The notes under the pieces were generated by a model, which made no database searches, was not told the origin of the DNA, and saw only the letters and a program-made list of their open reading frames with translations. From positions 25,001 to 58,276 of the forward strand of contig JAXCGZ010004315.1 of NCBI GenBank assembly GCA_037179515.1: 33,276 bases of DNA, in the 5' to 3' direction. The DNA is from Halocaridina rubra. Lineage: Eukaryota; Arthropoda; Malacostraca; Decapoda; Atyidae. Made by a program: the position numbers and the translations under genes. Below are positions 21,012-32,977 of the stretch, piece after piece; the first letter of the stretch is position 1; every line of letters begins with the position of its first letter.

Positions 21012-22688
21012 CTCTGGTAGGTCATTTACATATACAAGGAACAAAAGTGGCCCTAAAACTGAACCCTGTGCAACTTCACTACTAACTCTTCTCCATTCAG
21101 ACACTGAGTGTTTTCCTCTAACCCTCTGTTCCCTTCCTTCTAGTAAGTTTTTATCCATTTCAAGACATTTCCACCTATTCTAGCCATTGCTTGCAGCTTC
21201 CTAATAAGTCTCCCATGTGGAACAGTGTCAAACGCTTTCTGGAAGTCTAGGAATATGCAATCTGCCCAGCCCTCTCTTTCCTGTAAGATTTGGCTTACCT
21301 CATCATAAAATTCTAATAAGTTTGTTACTGTTGATCTACCTTCTCTGAAGCCATGTTGCCTCACTGACAAAAAGTTGAAGGATTCCAAGTGAAGAGAAAT
21401 ATGTTTCCTTAGTAGTTTCTCCATAACTTTGCAAACTATGCTGGTCAAGGAAACTGGTCTATAGTTTAGAGCCATGTCCCTCCTTCCCTTATTGAAGATA
21501 GGTATCACATTTGCTTGTTTCCAGAATCTTGGAATCTCCCCTGACTCCAGTGACTTTTTAAATATGATACTTAGTGCCACTGATATTGAGTTTTTGCGCA
21601 TTTTTTAAGTACATGAGGGGATATGTCATCAGGACCTGTAGCTTTATGAACATCTAACTCCATCAGTGCCTTGCATACCTCTGTGGCTGTAAGGTTAATA
21701 TTCTCTAATACCAGCCCTTGAGTTTCCATCTCTGCAATCTGAGGGGGTGGGGTATTTTCTACTGTAAATACTGACTGAAACTCCTTGTTCAATTCTTTGC
21801 AGATCTCTTCATCCATCTCAGTGATGCCTCCATCCTCTCTCTTCAGCCTTAATACCTATTCTTTTACCTTCAGTTTTCCTCTGATAAAGCTGTGGAATAC
21901 CTTGGGATTTTCTTTAGCCTTCCTGGTGATGTGCCTCTCATAGTCTCTCTCTGCCTCTCTTCTTTTACTTAGGTAGTCATCTCTTGCTCTTTTGTAGGTT
22001 TGCCAGGCATTTATGTTTTTTCTCCTCCTATACCTTTTCCTGAATTTGTCTCTCCACTCCTTAGCTCTTTTACACTCATTATCGAACCATTTCTCTCTGG
22101 CATGAATTACACCTACTTTGGTGACAGGTATACAGCAATCTAGTATCTTTCCATATTTCCATATTTCTTGCCCCGAATGAGTCCTCACCACTGTGTGGGT
22201 CAAGATTTATCCAATCTATCTCTTCATGATTAAAATCTCCCATAATAAAAATCCTACATTTTCTCTCCCAAGCCATGTTAACAACTGAGCTTATAACTTG
22301 AATAGTACCTATATGACTTTCCTCATAAACTTCTAGCCTATTCTGGTTCCTTGGTGGGTTATATCCAACAGTTTTTATAATGCTCTCTGACCCAGTATTC
22401 ATGCGAGCAACAAAAAATTCCTTGAACTCACTTTCTATAGCCAAGTTTATTTCTTCAACTTGAATCCTTTCACTTATGAGCAGTGCTATCCCTCCACCAG
22501 TCCTCTCAGATCTTTCAACCCTTAATTTTCTGAAGCTCTTAGGAAAACCTGTGACACTGTTTATATCCTCACTCAACTTAGTCTCTGTAATTGCTACTCT
22601 ATCTGCTTTTCTGTTGTGAATCCTATCTTTTAATCTACTGCCTTACCAGCTAATCCATCAGCATGTGTGTATAACAATCTTAATGAGG
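21012..22688 (-). pseudogene. ORF2 fragment (endonuclease to RT) of unit 2
   Basis: Unit 2 counterpart of the copy F body, but starting inside RT at VNDLPE because the 3' end of the element is not part of the tandem unit. Same endonuclease deletion (about 22153-22169), same TAG after KVKE (21856-21858), same frameshifts. It reads EGWAD where copy F has DCWAD. Confidence 0.87.
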
Positions 22689-23181
22689 CCCCATCCCCTG
22701 ATCTTCTGTCATTATCTTCTTTATCTCCCCTTTGTCTGGAAGAACTCTGAAATGAAATTTTTTTTTCTCTTCTTTATTTCTTTCCTCATTTATCCCTCTT
22801 GCTTCTTGCAACAAGTTTTTGATCTTTCCTATCTCTTTCTGTGTTCTGTATCGTCTAATGAACACTTCTTTGAATTTTTGAAGGTCTTTTAGACTTTTTT
22901 TTCTCAACAATATATCCCTACATGTTTCCCCTCTCTCAAAGGTTACTTTTGTTTTTCTCGGCTTTCCTTCCCTCGAATATTTGCCTAGTTGGTGAATGTT
23001 TACAATATCCTCAGGACCAAAAACTACTCCTAGCTTTCTTATCAGGTCTACATCCCTAGATTTATTTTCTTCAAGTCTCCCTTGCCATGTTGGCTCCTGG
23101 GATTCGCTTATGCCTTCTCTATATCAAGTGCCTGTTTGATGAGTGGATTTGCCCTTTCCATCACAATGTCTTTAATTTTTT
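22680..23181 (-). pseudogene. ORF1 fragment of unit 2
   Basis: Copy of the copy F ORF1 fragment with the same 16-bp deletion. The readable part is 22910-22680. It keeps the GAAATGAAATT word of unit 1 (Phe-His-Phe codons). Confidence 0.75.
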
Positions 23182-23888
23182 CGGTGGCTGGAGTAAAACT
23201 TCAAGAGACAGAAAATGAGAGAGATCTAGGAGTAAACATACTGGCAGATTTGTCTCCATAAATACATATAAATGGCATAGTAAGGGCAGCATATGCATTC
23301 TTATCAAATGTAAGGGTAGCCTTCAGGCACATGGACAAGGAAATGTTCAGAAATATTTATGTAACCTATGTGAGGCCACAACTCGAATATGCAGCCCCCT
23401 TTTGGAATCGACACTTGAAAAAGCACATAGCTAAGCTTGAAAAAGTTCAAAGACATACCACTAACCTGGTGCCAGAAATACGCAATCTCAGTTATGATGA
23501 GAGGCTGAGGGAATTAAACTTACCATCACTGGAAGCTAGAAGATTGAGGGGGATATGGTGAGAGTCTTTGAATTGCTTCATGGTTATGATAGAGTGGATA
23601 GGGATCGATATTTTGATATGGCTGGCTCTAGAACTAGAGGTCATAGTTTGAAGCTTCATAAGAAAACTTCTTTGCAGGATGTAAGGAAATACTTTTTCAG
23701 TGTAAGAGTAGTTGATAATTGGAATTGGCTAAGTGAGGAGGTAGTTAATGCTAGCTCAATTCAAAGTTTTAAGGACAGGTATTATAAGTATCACTAAGTA
23801 TAAAATGGAACCGATGAGGAGACGGGAAGATAAGAGCTTTAGGCTCTTTCCCGTAAACACAATTAGGCTAGTGCAATTAGGTAAGTAC
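23182..23888 (+). pseudogene. Plus-strand ORF2 3' fragment with 3' UTR, unit 2
   Basis: Matches 18284-18990, including the TAA in SPEIH, the G-run frameshift, the stop at 23795-23797, the hairpin at 23822-23854 and the degenerate tail ending at 23888. Confidence 0.85.
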
Positions 23889-25250
23889 TAAAAAAGTATT
23901 TCAATACATTCTGCAAAGAAGTTTTCTTACGAAGCTTCAAACTATGACCTCTAGTTCTAGAGCAAGCCATATCAAAATATCGATCCCTATACACTCTATC
24001 ATAACCATGAAGGAATTTAAAGACTCTCACCATATCTCCTTCAATCTTCTAGCTTCCAGTGATGGTAAGTCTAATTCCCTCAGCCTCTCATCATAACAGA
24101 GATTGCGTATTTCTGGTACCAGTTTCGTGGCATGTCTTTGAACTTTTTCAAGCTTAGCTATGTACTTTTTCAAGTGCGGATACCAAAAGGGGGCTGCATA
24201 TTCGAGTTTGGGCCTCACAAATGTTATATAAATATTTCTGAACATTTCCTTATTCATGTGCCTAAAGGCTACCCTTACATTTGATAAGAATGCATATGCT
24301 GCCCTTACTATGCCATTTATATATATTTCTGGAGTCAAATCTGCTAGTATCTTTACTCCTAGATCTCTCATTTGCTGTCTCTTGAAGTTGTGCTCCAGCC
24401 ACCGAGTAGTCAAGCTTGGGCCTTCTTGCACTTGTGCCCATTCTCATTACCTTACATTTTGAAGCATTAAATTTCATTAGCCACTTTTTTGACCACCCAT
24501 GGAGACTATTTAGATCTTCCTGAAGTTCTCTACTATTGTTCACGTTTCCTACTTTCTTCACAATCTTTGCATTATCTGCAAACATATTCATGAATGAACT
24601 TACAGACTCTGGTAGGTCATTTACATATACAAGGAACAAAAGTGGCCCTAAAACTGAACCCTGTATAACTCCAATACTAACTCGTCTCCATTCAGACACT
24701 GAGTGTCATACTCTAACCCTCTGTTCCCTTCCTTCTAAGTAAGTTTTTATCCATTTCAAGACATTTCCACCTATTCTAGCCATTGCTTGCAGCTTCCTAA
24801 TAAGTCTCCCATGTGGAACAGTGTCAAATGCTTTCTGGAAGTCTAGGAATATGCAATCTGCCCAGCCCTCTCTTTCCTGTAAGATTTGGCTTACCTCATC
24901 ATAAAATTCTAATAAGTTTGTTACTGTTGATCTACCTTCTCTGAAGCCATGTTGCCTCCCTGACAAAAAGTTGAAGGATTCCAAGTGAAGAGAAATATGT
25001 TTCCTTAGTAGTTTCTCCATAACTTTGCAAACTATGCTGGTCAAGGAAACTGGTCTATAGTTTAGAGCCATGTCCCTCCTTCCCTTATTGAAGATAGGTA
25101 TCACATTTGCTTGTTTCCAGAATCTTGGAATCTCCCCTGACTCCAGTGACTTTTTAAATATGATGCTTAGTGCCACTGATATTGAGTTTTTGCGCATATT
25201 TTAAGTACATGAGGGGATATGTCATCAGGACCTGTAGCTTTATGAACATC
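23889..25250 (-). pseudogene. Minus-strand ORF2 fragment G, unit 2
   Basis: Matches 18991-20352, including FADN, VIQGS and the TGA for Arg. One substitution near 24040 changes EEIW to KEIW, shared with unit 3. It forms the right arm of the fold-back 23181-24405. Confidence 0.87.
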
Positions 25251-25909
25251 TAAATGACCTCTGGTAGGTCATTTACATATACAAGGAACAAAAGTGGCCC
25301 TAAAACTGAACCCTGTGCAACTTCACTACTAACTCTTCTCCATTCAGACACTGAGTGTTTTCCTCTAACCCTCTGTTCCCTTCCTTCTAGTAAGTTTTTA
25401 TCCATTTCAAGACATTTCCACCTATTCTAGCCATTGCTTGCAGCTTCCTAATAAGTCTCCCATGTGGAACAGTGTCAAACGCTTTCTGGAAGTCTAGGAA
25501 TATGCAATCTGCCCAGCCCTCTCTTTCCTGTAAGATTTGGCTTACCTCATCATAAAATTCTAATAAGTTTGTTACTGTTGATCTACCTTCTCTGAAGCCA
25601 TGTTGCCTCCCTGACAAAAAGTTGAAGGATTCCAAGTGAAGAGAAATATGTTTCCTTAGTAGTTTCTCCATAACTTTGCAAACTATGCTGGTCAAGGAAA
25701 CTGGTCTATAGTTTAGAGCCATGTCCCTCCTTCCCTTATTGAAGATAGGTATCACATTTGCTTGTTTCCAGAATCTTGGAATCTCCCCTGACTCCAGTGA
25801 CTTTTTAAATATGATACTTAGTGCCACTGATATTGAGTTTTTGCGCATTTTTTAAGTACATGAGGGGATATGTCATCAGGACCTGTAGCTTTATGAACAT
25901 CTAAATGAC
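25251..25909 (-). repeat. 651-bp sub-repeat of RT core, unit 2
   Basis: Same block and junction hairpin as 20353-21011, between fragment G and the start of unit 3. Confidence 0.9.
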
Positions 25910-27586
25910 CTCTGGTAGGTCATTTACATATACAAGGAACAAAAGTGGCCCTAAAACTGAACCCTGTGCAACTTCACTACTAACTCTTCTCCATTCAGAC
26001 ACTGAGTGTTTTCCTCTAGCCCTCTGTTCCCTTCCTTCTAGTAAGTTTTTATCCATTTCAAGACATTTCCACCTATTCTAGCCATTGCTTGCAGCTTCCT
26101 AATAAGTCTCCCATGTGGAACAGTGTCAAACGCTTTCTGGAAGTCTAGGAATATGCAATCTGCCCAGCCCTCTCTTTCCTGTAAGATTTGGCTTACCTCA
26201 TCATAAAATTCTAATAAGTTTGTTACTGTTGATCTACCTTCTCTGAAGCCATGTTGCCTCACTGACAAAAAGTTGAAGGATTCCAAGTGAAGAGAAATAT
26301 GTTTCCTTAGTAGTTTCTCCATAACTTTGCAAACTATGCTGGTCAAGGAAACTGGTCTATAGTTTAGAGCCATGTCCCTCCTTCCCTTATTGAAGATAGG
26401 TATCACATTTGCTTGTTTCCAGAATCTTGGAATCTCCCCTGACTCCAGTGACTTTTTAAATATGATACTTAGTGCCACTGATATTGAGTTTTTGCGCATT
26501 TTTTAAGTACATGAGGGGATATGTCATCAGGACCTGTAGCTTTATGAACATCTAACTCCATCAGTGCCTTGCATACCTCTGTGGCTGTAAGGTTAATATT
26601 CTCTAATACCAGCCCTTGAGTTTCCATCTCTGCAATCTGAGGGGGTGGGGTATTTTCTACTGTAAATACTGACTGAAACTCCTTGTTCAATTCTTTGCAG
26701 ATCTCTTCATCCATCTCAGTGATGCCTCCATCCTCTCTCTTCAGCCTTAATACCTATTCTTTTACCTTCAGTTTTCCTCTGATAAAGCTGTGGAATACCT
26801 TGGGATTTTCTTTAGCCTTCCTGGTGATGTGCCTCTCATAGTCTCTCTCTGCCTCTCTTCTTTTACTTAGGTAGTCATCTCTTGCTCTTTTGTAGGTTTG
26901 CCAGGCATTTATGTTTTTTCTCCTCCTATACCTTTTCCTGAATTTGTCTCTCCACTCCTTAGCTCTTTTACACTCATTATCGAACCATTTCTCTCTGGCA
27001 TGAATTACACCTACTTTGGTGACAGGTATACAGCAATCAAGTATCTTTCCATATTTCCATATTTCTTGCCCCGAATGAGTCCTCACCACTGTGTGGGTCA
27101 AGATTTATCCAATCTATCTCTTCATGATTAAAATCTCCCATAATAAAAATCCTACATTTTCTCTCCCAAGCCATGTTAACAACTGAGCTTATAACTTGAA
27201 TAGTACCTATATGACTTTCCTCATAAACTTCTAGCCTATTCTGGTTCCTTGGTGGGTTATATCCAACAGTTTTTATAATGCTCTCTGACCCAGTATTCAT
27301 GCGAGCAACAAAAAATTCCTTGAACTCACTTTCTATAGCCAAGTTTATTTCTTCAACTTGAATCCTTTCACTTATGAGCAGTGCTATCCCTCCACCAGTC
27401 CTCTCAGATCTTTCAACCCTTAATTTTCTGAAGCTCTTAGGAAAACCTGTGACACTGTTTATATCCTCACTCAACTTAGTCTCTGTAATTGCTACTCTAT
27501 CTGCTTTTCTGTTGTGAATCCTATCTTTTAATCTACTGCCTTACCAGCTAATCCATCAGCATGTGTGTATAACAATCTTAATGAGG
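25910..27586 (-). pseudogene. ORF2 fragment (endonuclease to RT) of unit 3
   Basis: As 21012-22688, with the same endonuclease deletion (about 27051-27067) and TAG (26754-26756). A T-to-A change on the plus strand at about 27038 (GCAATCAAG) is shared with unit 4, and CCTCTAGCC near 26014 is also derived. Confidence 0.87.
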
Positions 27587-28079
27587 CCCCATCCCCTGAT
27601 CTTCTGTCATTATCTTCTTTATCTCCCCTTTGTCTGGAAGAACTCTGAAATTAAATTTTTTTTTCTCTTCTTTATTTCTTTCCTCATTTATCCCTCTTGC
27701 TTCTTGCAACAAGTTTTTGATCTTTCCTATCTCTTTCTGTGTTCTGTATCGTCTAATGAACACTTCTTTGAATTTTTGAAGGTCTTTTAGACTTTTTTTT
27801 CTCAACAATATATCCCTACATGTTTCCCCTCTCTCAAAGGTTACTTTTGTTTTTCTCGGCTTTCCTTCCCTCGAATATTTGCCTAGTTGGTGAATGTTTA
27901 CAATATCCTCAGGACCAAAAACTACTCCTAGCTTTCTTATCAGGTCTACATCCCTAGATTTATTTTCTTCAAGTCTCCCTTGCCATGTTGGCTCCTGGGA
28001 TTCGCTTATGCCTTCTCTATATCAAGTGCCTGTTTGATGAGTGGATTTGCCCTTTCCATCACAATGTCTTTAATTTTTT
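27578..28079 (-). pseudogene. ORF1 fragment of unit 3
   Basis: As 22680-23181, with a His-to-Asn change (KKFNFRV) from the GAAATTAAATT variant. The readable part is 27808-27578. Confidence 0.75.
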
Positions 28080-28786
28080 CGGTGGCTGGAGTAAAACTTC
28101 AAGAGACAGAAAATGAGAGAGATCTAGGAGTAAACATACTGGCAGATTTGTCTCCATAAATACATATAAATGGCATAGTAAGGGCAGCATATGCATTCTT
28201 ATCAAATGTAAGGGTAGCCTTCAGGCACATGGACAAGGAAATGTTCAGAAATATTTATGTAACCTATGTGAGGCCACAACTCGAATATGCAGCCCCCTTT
28301 TGGAATCGACACTTGAAAAAGCACATAGCTAAGCTTGAAAAAGTTCAAAGACATACCACTAACCTGGTGCCAGAAATACGCAATCTCAGTTATGATGAGA
28401 GGCTGAGGGAATTAAACTTACCATCACTGGAAGCTAGAAGATTGAGGGGGATATGGTGAGAGTCTTTGAATTGCTTCATGGTTATGATAGAGTGGATAGG
28501 GATCGATATTTTGATATGGCTGGCTCTAGAACTAGAGGTCATAGTTTGAAGCTTCATAAGAAAACTTCTTTGCAGGATGTAAGGAAATACTTTTTCAGTG
28601 TAAGAGTAGTTGATAATTGGAATTGGCTAAGTGAGGAGGTAGTTAATGCTAGCTCAATTCAAAGTTTTAAGGACAGGTATTATAAGTATCACTAAGTATA
28701 AAATGGAACCGATGAGGAGACGGGAAGATAAGAGCTTTAGGCTCTTTCCCGTAAACACAATTAGGCTAGTGCAATTAGGTAAGTAC
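28080..28786 (+). pseudogene. Plus-strand ORF2 3' fragment with 3' UTR, unit 3
   Basis: Matches 18284-18990 with the same lesions. ORF stop at 28693-28695, hairpin at 28720-28752. Confidence 0.85.
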
Positions 28787-30148
28787 TAAAAAAGTATTTC
28801 AATACATTCTGCAAAGAAGTTTTCTTACGAAGCTTCAAACTATGACCTCTAGTTCTAGAGCAAGCCATATCAAAATATCGATCCCTATACACTCTATCAT
28901 AACCATGAAGGAATTTAAAGACTCTCACCATATCTCCTTCAATCTTCTAGCTTCCAGTGATGGTAAGTCTAATTCCCTCAGCCTCTCATCATAACAGAGA
29001 TTGCGTATTTCTGGTACCAGTTTCGTGGCATGTCTTTGAACTTTTTCAAGCTTAGCTATGTACTTTTTCAAGTGCGGATACCAAAAGGGGGCTGCATATT
29101 CGAGTTTGGGCCTCACAAATGTTATATAAATATTTCTGAACATTTCCTTATTCATGTGCCTAAAGGCTACCCTTACATTTGATAAGAATGCATATGCTGC
29201 CCTTACTATGCCATTTATATATATTTCTGGAGTCAAATCTGCTAGTATCTTTACTCCTAGATCTCTCATTTGCTGTCTCTTGAAGTTGTGCTCCAGCCAC
29301 CGAGTAGTCAAGCTTGGGCCTTCTTGCACTTGTGCCCATTCTCATTACCTTACATTTTGAAGCATTAAATTTCATTAGCCACTTTTTTGACCACCCATGG
29401 AGACTATTTAGATCTTCCTGAAGTTCTCTACTATTGTTCACGTTTCCTACTTTCTTCACAATCTTTGCATTATCTGCAAACATATTCATGAATGAACTTA
29501 CAGACTCTGGTAGGTCATTTACATATACAAGGAACAAAAGTGGCCCTAAAACTGAACCCTGTATAACTCCAATACTAACTCGTCTCCATTCAGACACTGA
29601 GTGTCATACTCTAACCCTCTGTTCCCTTCCTTCTAAGTAAGTTTTTATCCATTTCAAGACATTTCCACCTATTCTAGCCATTGCTTGCAGCTTCCTAATA
29701 AGTCTCCCATGTGGAACAGTGTCAAATGCTTTCTGGAAGTCTAGGAATATGCAATCTGCCCAGCCCTCTCTTTCCTGTAAGATTTGGCTTACCTCATCAT
29801 AAAATTCTAATAAGTTTGTTACTGTTGATCTACCTTCTCTGAAGCCATGTTGCCTCCCTGACAAAAAGTTGAAGGATTCCAAGTGAAGAGAAATATGTTT
29901 CCTTAGTAGTTTCTCCATAACTTTGCAAACTATGCTGGTCAAGGAAACTGGTCTATAGTTTAGAGCCATGTCCCTCCTTCCCTTATTGAAGATAGGTATC
30001 ACATTTGCTTGTTTCCAGAATCTTGGAATCTCCCCTGACTCCAGTGACTTTTTAAATATGATGCTTAGTGCCACTGATATTGAGTTTTTGCGCATATTTT
30101 AAGTACATGAGGGGATATGTCATCAGGACCTGTAGCTTTATGAACATC
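28787..30148 (-). pseudogene. Minus-strand ORF2 fragment G, unit 3
   Basis: Matches 23889-25250, including KEIW, FADN and VIQGS. It forms the right arm of the fold-back 28079-29303. Confidence 0.87.
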
Positions 30149-30807
30149 TAAATGACCTCTGGTAGGTCATTTACATATACAAGGAACAAAAGTGGCCCTA
30201 AAACTGAACCCTGTGCAACTTCACTACTAACTCTTCTCCATTCAGACACTGAGTGTTTTCCTCTAACCCTCTGTTCCCTTCCTTCTAGTAAGTTTTTATC
30301 CATTTCAAGACATTTCCACCTATTCTAGCCATTGCTTGCAGCTTCCTAATAAGTCTCCCATGTGGAACAGTGTCAAACGCTTTCTGGAAGTCTAGGAATA
30401 TGCAATCTGCCCAGCCCTCTCTTTCCTGTAAGATTTGGCTTACCTCATCATAAAATTCTAATAAGTTTGTTACTGTTGATCTACCTTCTCTGAAGCCATG
30501 TTGCCTCCCTGACAAAAAGTTGAAGGATTCCAAGTGAAGAGAAATATGTTTCCTTAGTAGTTTCTCCATAACTTTGCAAACTATGCTGGTCAAGGAAACT
30601 GGTCTATAGTTTAGAGCCATGTCCCTCCTTCCCTTATTGAAGATAGGTATCACATTTGCTTGTTTCCAGAATCTTGGAATCTCCCCTGACTCCAGTGACT
30701 TTTTAAATATGATACTTAGTGCCACTGATATTGAGTTTTTGCGCATTTTTTAAGTACATGAGGGGATATGTCATCAGGACCTGTAGCTTTATGAACATCT
30801 AAATGAC
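30149..30807 (-). repeat. 651-bp sub-repeat of RT core, unit 3
   Basis: Same block and junction hairpin as in units 1 and 2. Unit 4 starts directly after it. Confidence 0.9.
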
Positions 30808-32484
30808 CTCTGGTAGGTCATTTACATATACAAGGAACAAAAGTGGCCCTAAAACTGAACCCTGTGCAACTTCACTACTAACTCTTCTCCATTCAGACAC
30901 TGAGTGTTTTCCTCTAGCCCTCTGTTCCCTTCCTTCTAGTAAGTTTTTATCCATTTCAAGACATTTCCACCTATTCTAGCCATTGCTTGCAGCTTCCTAA
31001 TAAGTCTCCCATGTGGAACAGTGTCAAACGCTTTCTGGAAGTCTAGGAATATGCAATCTGCCCAGCCCTCTCTTTCCTGTAAGATTTGGCTTACCTCATC
31101 ATAAAATTCTAATAAGTTTGTTACTGTTGATCTACCTTCTCTGAAGCCATGTTGCCTCACTGACAAAAAGTTGAAGGATTCCAAGTGAAGAGAAATATGT
31201 TTCCTTAGTAGTTTCTCCATAACTTTGCAAACTATGCTGGTCAAGGAAACTGGTCTATAGTTTAGAGCCATGTCCCTCCTTCCCTTATTGAAGATAGGTA
31301 TCACATTTGCTTGTTTCCAGAATCTTGGAATCTCCCCTGACTCCAGTGACTTTTTAAATATGATACTTAGTGCCACTGATATTGAGTTTTTGCGCATTTT
31401 TTAAGTACATGAGGGGATATGTCATCAGGACCTGTAGCTTTATGAACATCTAACTCCATCAGTGCCTTGCATACCTCTGTGGCTGTAAGGTTAATATTCT
31501 CTAATACCAGCCCTTGAGTTTCCATCTCTGCAATCTGAGGGGGTGGGGTATTTTCTACTGTAAATACTGACTGAAACTCCTTGTTCAATTCTTTGCAGAT
31601 CTCTTCATCCATCTCAGTGATGCCTCCATCCTCTCTCTTCAGCCTTAATACCTATTCTTTTACCTTCAGTTTTCCTCTGATAAAGCTGTGGAATACCTTG
31701 GGATTTTCTTTAGCCTTCCTGGTGATGTGCCTCTCATAGTCTCTCTCTGCCTCTCTTCTTTTACTTAGGTAGTCATCTCTTGCTCTTTTGTAGGTTTGCC
31801 AGGCATTTATGTTTTTTCTCCTCCTATACCTTTTCCTGAATTTGTCTCTCCACTCCTTAGCTCTTTTACACTCATTATCGAACCATTTCTCTCTGGCATG
31901 AATTACACCTACTTTGGTGACAGGTATACAGCAATCAAGTATCTTTCCATATTTCCATATTTCTTGCCCCGAATGAGTCCTCACCACTGTGTGGGTCAAG
32001 ATTTATCCAATCTATCTCTTCATGATTAAAATCTCCCATAATAAAAATCCTACATTTTCTCTCCCAAGCCATGTTAACAACTGAGCTTATAACTTGAATA
32101 GTACCTATATGACTTTCCTCATAAACTTCTAGCCTATTCTGGTTCCTTGGTGGGTTATATCCAACAGTTTTTATAATGCTCTCTGACCCAGTATTCATGC
32201 GAGCAACAAAAAATTCCTTGAACTCACTTTCTATAGCCAAGTTTATTTCTTCAACTTGAATCCTTTCACTTATGAGCAGTGCTATCCCTCCACCAGTCCT
32301 CTCAGATCTTTCAACCCTTAATTTTCTGAAGCTCTTAGGAAAACCTGTGACACTGTTTATATCCTCACTCAACTTAGTCTCTGTAATTGCTACTCTATCT
32401 GCTTTTCTGTTGTGAATCCTATCTTTTAATCTACTGCCTTACCAGCTAATCCATCAGCATGTGTGTATAACAATCTTAATGAGG
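30808..32484 (-). pseudogene. ORF2 fragment (endonuclease to RT) of unit 4
   Basis: As 25910-27586, with all variants specific to unit 3 (CCTCTAGCC, GCAATCAAG). Endonuclease deletion at about 31949-31965, TAG at 31652-31654. Confidence 0.87.
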
Positions 32485-32977
32485 CCCCATCCCCTGATCT
32501 TCTGTCATTATCTTCTTTATCTCCCCTTTGTCTGGAAGAACTCTGAAATTAAATTTTTTTTTCTCTTCTTTATTTCTTTCCTCATTTATCCCTCTTGCTT
32601 CTTGCAACAAGTTTTTGATCTTTCCTATCTCTTTCTGTGTTCTGTATCGTCTAATGAACACTTCTTTGAATTTTTGAAGGTCTTTTAGACTTTTTTTTCT
32701 CAACAATATATCCCTACATGTTTCCCCTCTCTCAAAGGTTACTTTTGTTTTTCTCGGCTTTCCTTCCCTCGAATATTTGCCTAGTTGGTGAATGTTTACA
32801 ATATCCTCAGGACCAAAAACTACTCCTAGCTTTCTTATCAGGTCTACATCCCTAGATTTATTTTCTTCAAGTCTCCCTTGCCATGTTGGCTCCTGGGATT
32901 CGCTTATGCCTTCTCTATATCAAGTGCCTGTTTGATGAGTGGATTTGCCCTTTCCATCACAATGTCTTTAATTTTTT
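32476..32977 (-). pseudogene. ORF1 fragment of unit 4
   Basis: As 27578-28079, with the same His-to-Asn variant. The readable part is 32706-32476. Confidence 0.75.

Larger units (their letters stand above)
21012..25909. repeat. 4898-bp tandem higher-order repeat, unit 2
   Basis: Same order of parts as unit 1. It differs from unit 1 at the sites named there (for example RKLRVER for RILRVER) but shares with unit 1 the GAAATGAAATT word (22750) and GCAATCTAGTATC (22135). Units 3 and 4 differ at both. Confidence 0.95.
25910..30807. repeat. 4898-bp tandem higher-order repeat, unit 3
   Basis: Same order of parts. It carries three variants seen again in unit 4 but not in units 1-2: CCTCTAGCC (about 26014), GCAATCAAGTATC (about 27033) and GAAATTAAATT (about 27647). 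Unit 3 is therefore closest to unit 4. Confidence 0.95.
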
